A DNA stretch of 5,966 nucleotides from an uncultured Eubacteriales bacterium (GTDB lineage: Bacteria; Bacillota_A; Clostridia; Christensenellales; Aristaeellaceae): positions 1-5,966 of the forward strand of contig ONXY01000016.1 in assembly GCA_900321945.1 (NCBI GenBank), written 5' to 3'. The notes below the pieces were generated by a model. The model searched no databases, was not told the origin of the DNA, and saw nothing but the letters and a program-made list of their open reading frames with translations. The translations under genes were made by a program, and so were the position numbers. Shown here in pieces: positions 5,686-5,966 of this stretch (position 1 is its first letter; the number at the start of each line of letters is the position of its first letter).

Positions 5686-5966
5686 TCATTCCTCCTTTGC
5701 GTGGCCGAAGATGGCCCGGTACCGGTCCGCCATGGAAACCTGATCCACGGTCCGCATCTCCTCCAGATCCCGGACCTCCACCAGCTTTCCCTTCCGGATA
5801 AAGACCGCCTGGTCCGCGACGGCTTCCATCTCCTCCACCAGGTGGCTGGAGAGGATCAGAGCCTTTTCGGGAGCGGCTTCCTGCAGGATGCAGCCGCGGA
5901 TTTCGTCCCGGGCCAGCAGGTCGATGCCGTTGAACGGTTCGTCCAGCATATAGACCAGCGCGTCCC
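5686..5966 (-). CDS. ABC transporter ATP-binding protein (C-terminal part, 5' end outside window)
   Basis: Ninety-two residues are visible, from the Walker B to the stop codon. The Walker B reads ALVYMLDEP with the catalytic glutamate, followed by the D-loop (NGID) and the switch histidine in ALILSSHLVEE; ADQAVFIRKGKLVE is the usual strand after it. P-loop, Q-loop and signature motif lie beyond the right edge. The ATG at 5949 falls inside the Walker B and is not the start. The protein hydrolyses ATP to drive the six-helix permease encoded 2 nt downstream. The short tail after the nucleotide-binding fold indicates a single-domain ATPase of the ABC-2 exporter type. Confidence 0.92.
   Translation of the reverse strand, partial: DALVYMLDEPFNGIDLLARDEIRGCILQEAAPEKALILSSHLVEEMEAVADQAVFIRKGKLVEVRDLEEMRTVDQVSMADRYRAIFGHAKEE
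5691..5695 (-). promoter_or_regulatory. Ribosome binding site of the ABC permease
   Basis: GGAGG on the minus strand lies within the last codons of the ATPase gene. It is 7 nt from the ATG at 5683 but only 1 nt from the ATG at 5689, so it favours the shorter permease. Confidence 0.7.

Noticed and set aside
5687..5689. ATG at 5689 as start of the permease (ATGA overlap)
   Set aside because: The ribosome binding site is only 1 nt away, whereas the ATG at 5683 has 7-nt spacing; both remain in the same frame, so the protein differs by two residues only.
1..5966. CRISPR array, tRNA or rRNA genes, insertion sequences or prophage attachment sites
   Set aside because: No regularly spaced short repeats, no cloverleaf or rRNA-like sequence and no transposase or flanking terminal repeats were seen; the only tandem repeats lie within the secreted-protein coding sequence.
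1434..5966. A defence or toxin-antitoxin system formed by the secreted protein and the ABC genes
   Set aside because: The two are separated by a terminator and a strong promoter, and no toxin, immunity or nuclease domain is visible; co-orientation alone does not make a system.

Overview
The window is GC-rich DNA, probably from a Gram-positive bacterium of the Clostridia type (Bacillota). The evidence is a capsule/exopolysaccharide tyrosine kinase system split into a membrane adaptor gene and a separate kinase gene, strong GGAGG ribosome binding sites, a secreted protein with a peptidoglycan-binding domain, and a small ABC-2 permease of a style common in Clostridia. No closer placement is supported by what can be seen.

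Layout. Positions 1-1290 (+) hold the end of an exopolysaccharide operon: the C-terminal part of a Wzz/CapA-like chain-length adaptor, overlapping by 4 bp a BY-type tyrosine kinase (CapB/CpsD/YwqD type). Positions 1291-1433 are a convergent spacer with two terminator hairpins and a third inverted repeat between them. Positions 1434-4676 (-) encode one very large secreted protein of 1080 residues: signal peptide, four exact 39-residue Cys/His repeats, a peptidoglycan-binding domain, four beta-sandwich (DUF11/CARDB-like) repeats, and a C-terminal Cys/His module present twice. Positions 4677-4921 hold its 5' leader, a well-formed sigma-A-type promoter, a pair of CCGCGG-centred direct repeats and the terminator of the next operon. 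Positions 4922-5966 (-) are the end of an ABC exporter operon: a six-helix permease preceded by the C-terminal part of its ATPase, which runs off the right edge.

How it fits together. The adaptor and kinase should work as one membrane complex controlling polysaccharide chain length and export. The large secreted protein is transcribed alone from its own promoter and is probably attached non-covalently to the wall. A functional link to the neighbouring polysaccharide genes is possible but rests only on position. The ABC exporter is a separate unit.

Most worth a second look are the duplicated C-terminal module of the large secreted protein and its overall architecture, the loss of both arginines of the oligomerisation motif in the kinase, and a terminator stem used almost unchanged at two places in the window.
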